In this document: one piece after another, positions 63,929-64,000 of the stretch
How positions within the stretch are numbered: position 1 is the stretch's first letter
Layout: each line of letters starts with the position of its first letter
Source: Globodera rostochiensis
Taxonomy: Eukaryota; Nematoda; Chromadorea; Rhabditida; Heteroderidae
Assembly (NCBI GenBank): GCA_018350325.1
Contig: JAEVLN010000019.1
Span: 1,364,001-1,428,000, forward strand
Length of the DNA stretch: 64,000 nt
Reading direction: 5' to 3'
Position numbers and translations under genes: made by a program
Notes under the pieces: model-generated
The model's input: the letters and a program-made list of their open reading frames with translations, nothing else
The model's database searches: none
Told to the model about the DNA's origin: nothing

Positions 63929-64000
63929 ATCGCTGAATTTGAAATTAAATCCTCCAAATTCAGCCCAATTGAACGGCTTAATCTGGCGCTGAGTCCGAAC

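Overview
This looks like nuclear DNA from a nematode, most likely a plant-parasitic tylenchid of the cyst-nematode type. The evidence is as follows. Coding exons are short, and introns are AT-rich and often 40-70 bases. Host genes match nematode families best: a novel PKC like C. elegans tpa-1, a fibulin with both C. elegans-type C-terminal forms, a KIF3B-type kinesin-2, and a DUF4140/DUF4139 protein like F37C4.5. There is a short run of TTAGGC, the nematode telomere motif. Introns starting with GC instead of GT are unusually common, a trait reported for Globodera rostochiensis. The species itself is inference.

Layout. 1-4 kb: intergenic DNA with a 17-bp minisatellite. 4.05-4.61 kb (+): small neuropeptide precursor with an allatostatin-C-like Cys-Cys peptide. 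5.03-11.9 kb (-): novel PKC (tpa-1), whose kinase domain is split inside the ATP loop by a 3.1-kb intron made almost entirely of a 30-bp minisatellite. 12-26 kb: gene-poor, with a succession of unrelated tandem arrays (G-rich, GA-rich, 15-bp, 31-bp, 34-bp, 38-bp). 26,998-44,883: a 17.9-kb Polinton/Maverick inserted into the 38/31-bp array with a 6-bp target duplication. 46.2-50.7 kb (+): DUF4140/DUF4139 gene. 52.0-59.5 kb (+): fibulin. 61.1 kb to the end (+): KIF3B/klp-11-type kinesin-2.

The Polinton is the main feature. It has about 1-kb terminal inverted repeats, and its genes form outward and inward blocks. A protein-primed DNA polymerase B (about 24 exons, +) runs rightward from the left end. 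A tightly overlapping minus-strand cluster follows: integrase, two small conserved proteins, packaging ATPase, a zinc-motif protein and a PAZ-like protein. A divergent plus-strand morphogenesis cluster comes next: zinc/AT-hook protein, penton-like minor capsid protein, small basic protein, major capsid protein, membrane protein and adenain-type protease. A minus-strand gene starts in the right TIR. Replication, integration, packaging, capsid and maturation functions are therefore all present, so this is a virus-like transposon. The polymerase carries an in-frame stop and a changed catalytic-motif residue, so it is probably no longer autonomous. The PAZ-like protein is the most intriguing cargo, because PAZ is the small-RNA 3'-end-binding module of Argonaute and Dicer.

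Limits: exon models were built by eye from reading frame, splice dinucleotides and family conservation. Intron-rich 5' ends (PKC N-terminus) and the fibulin EGF region between 53.2 and 53.8 kb are approximate.
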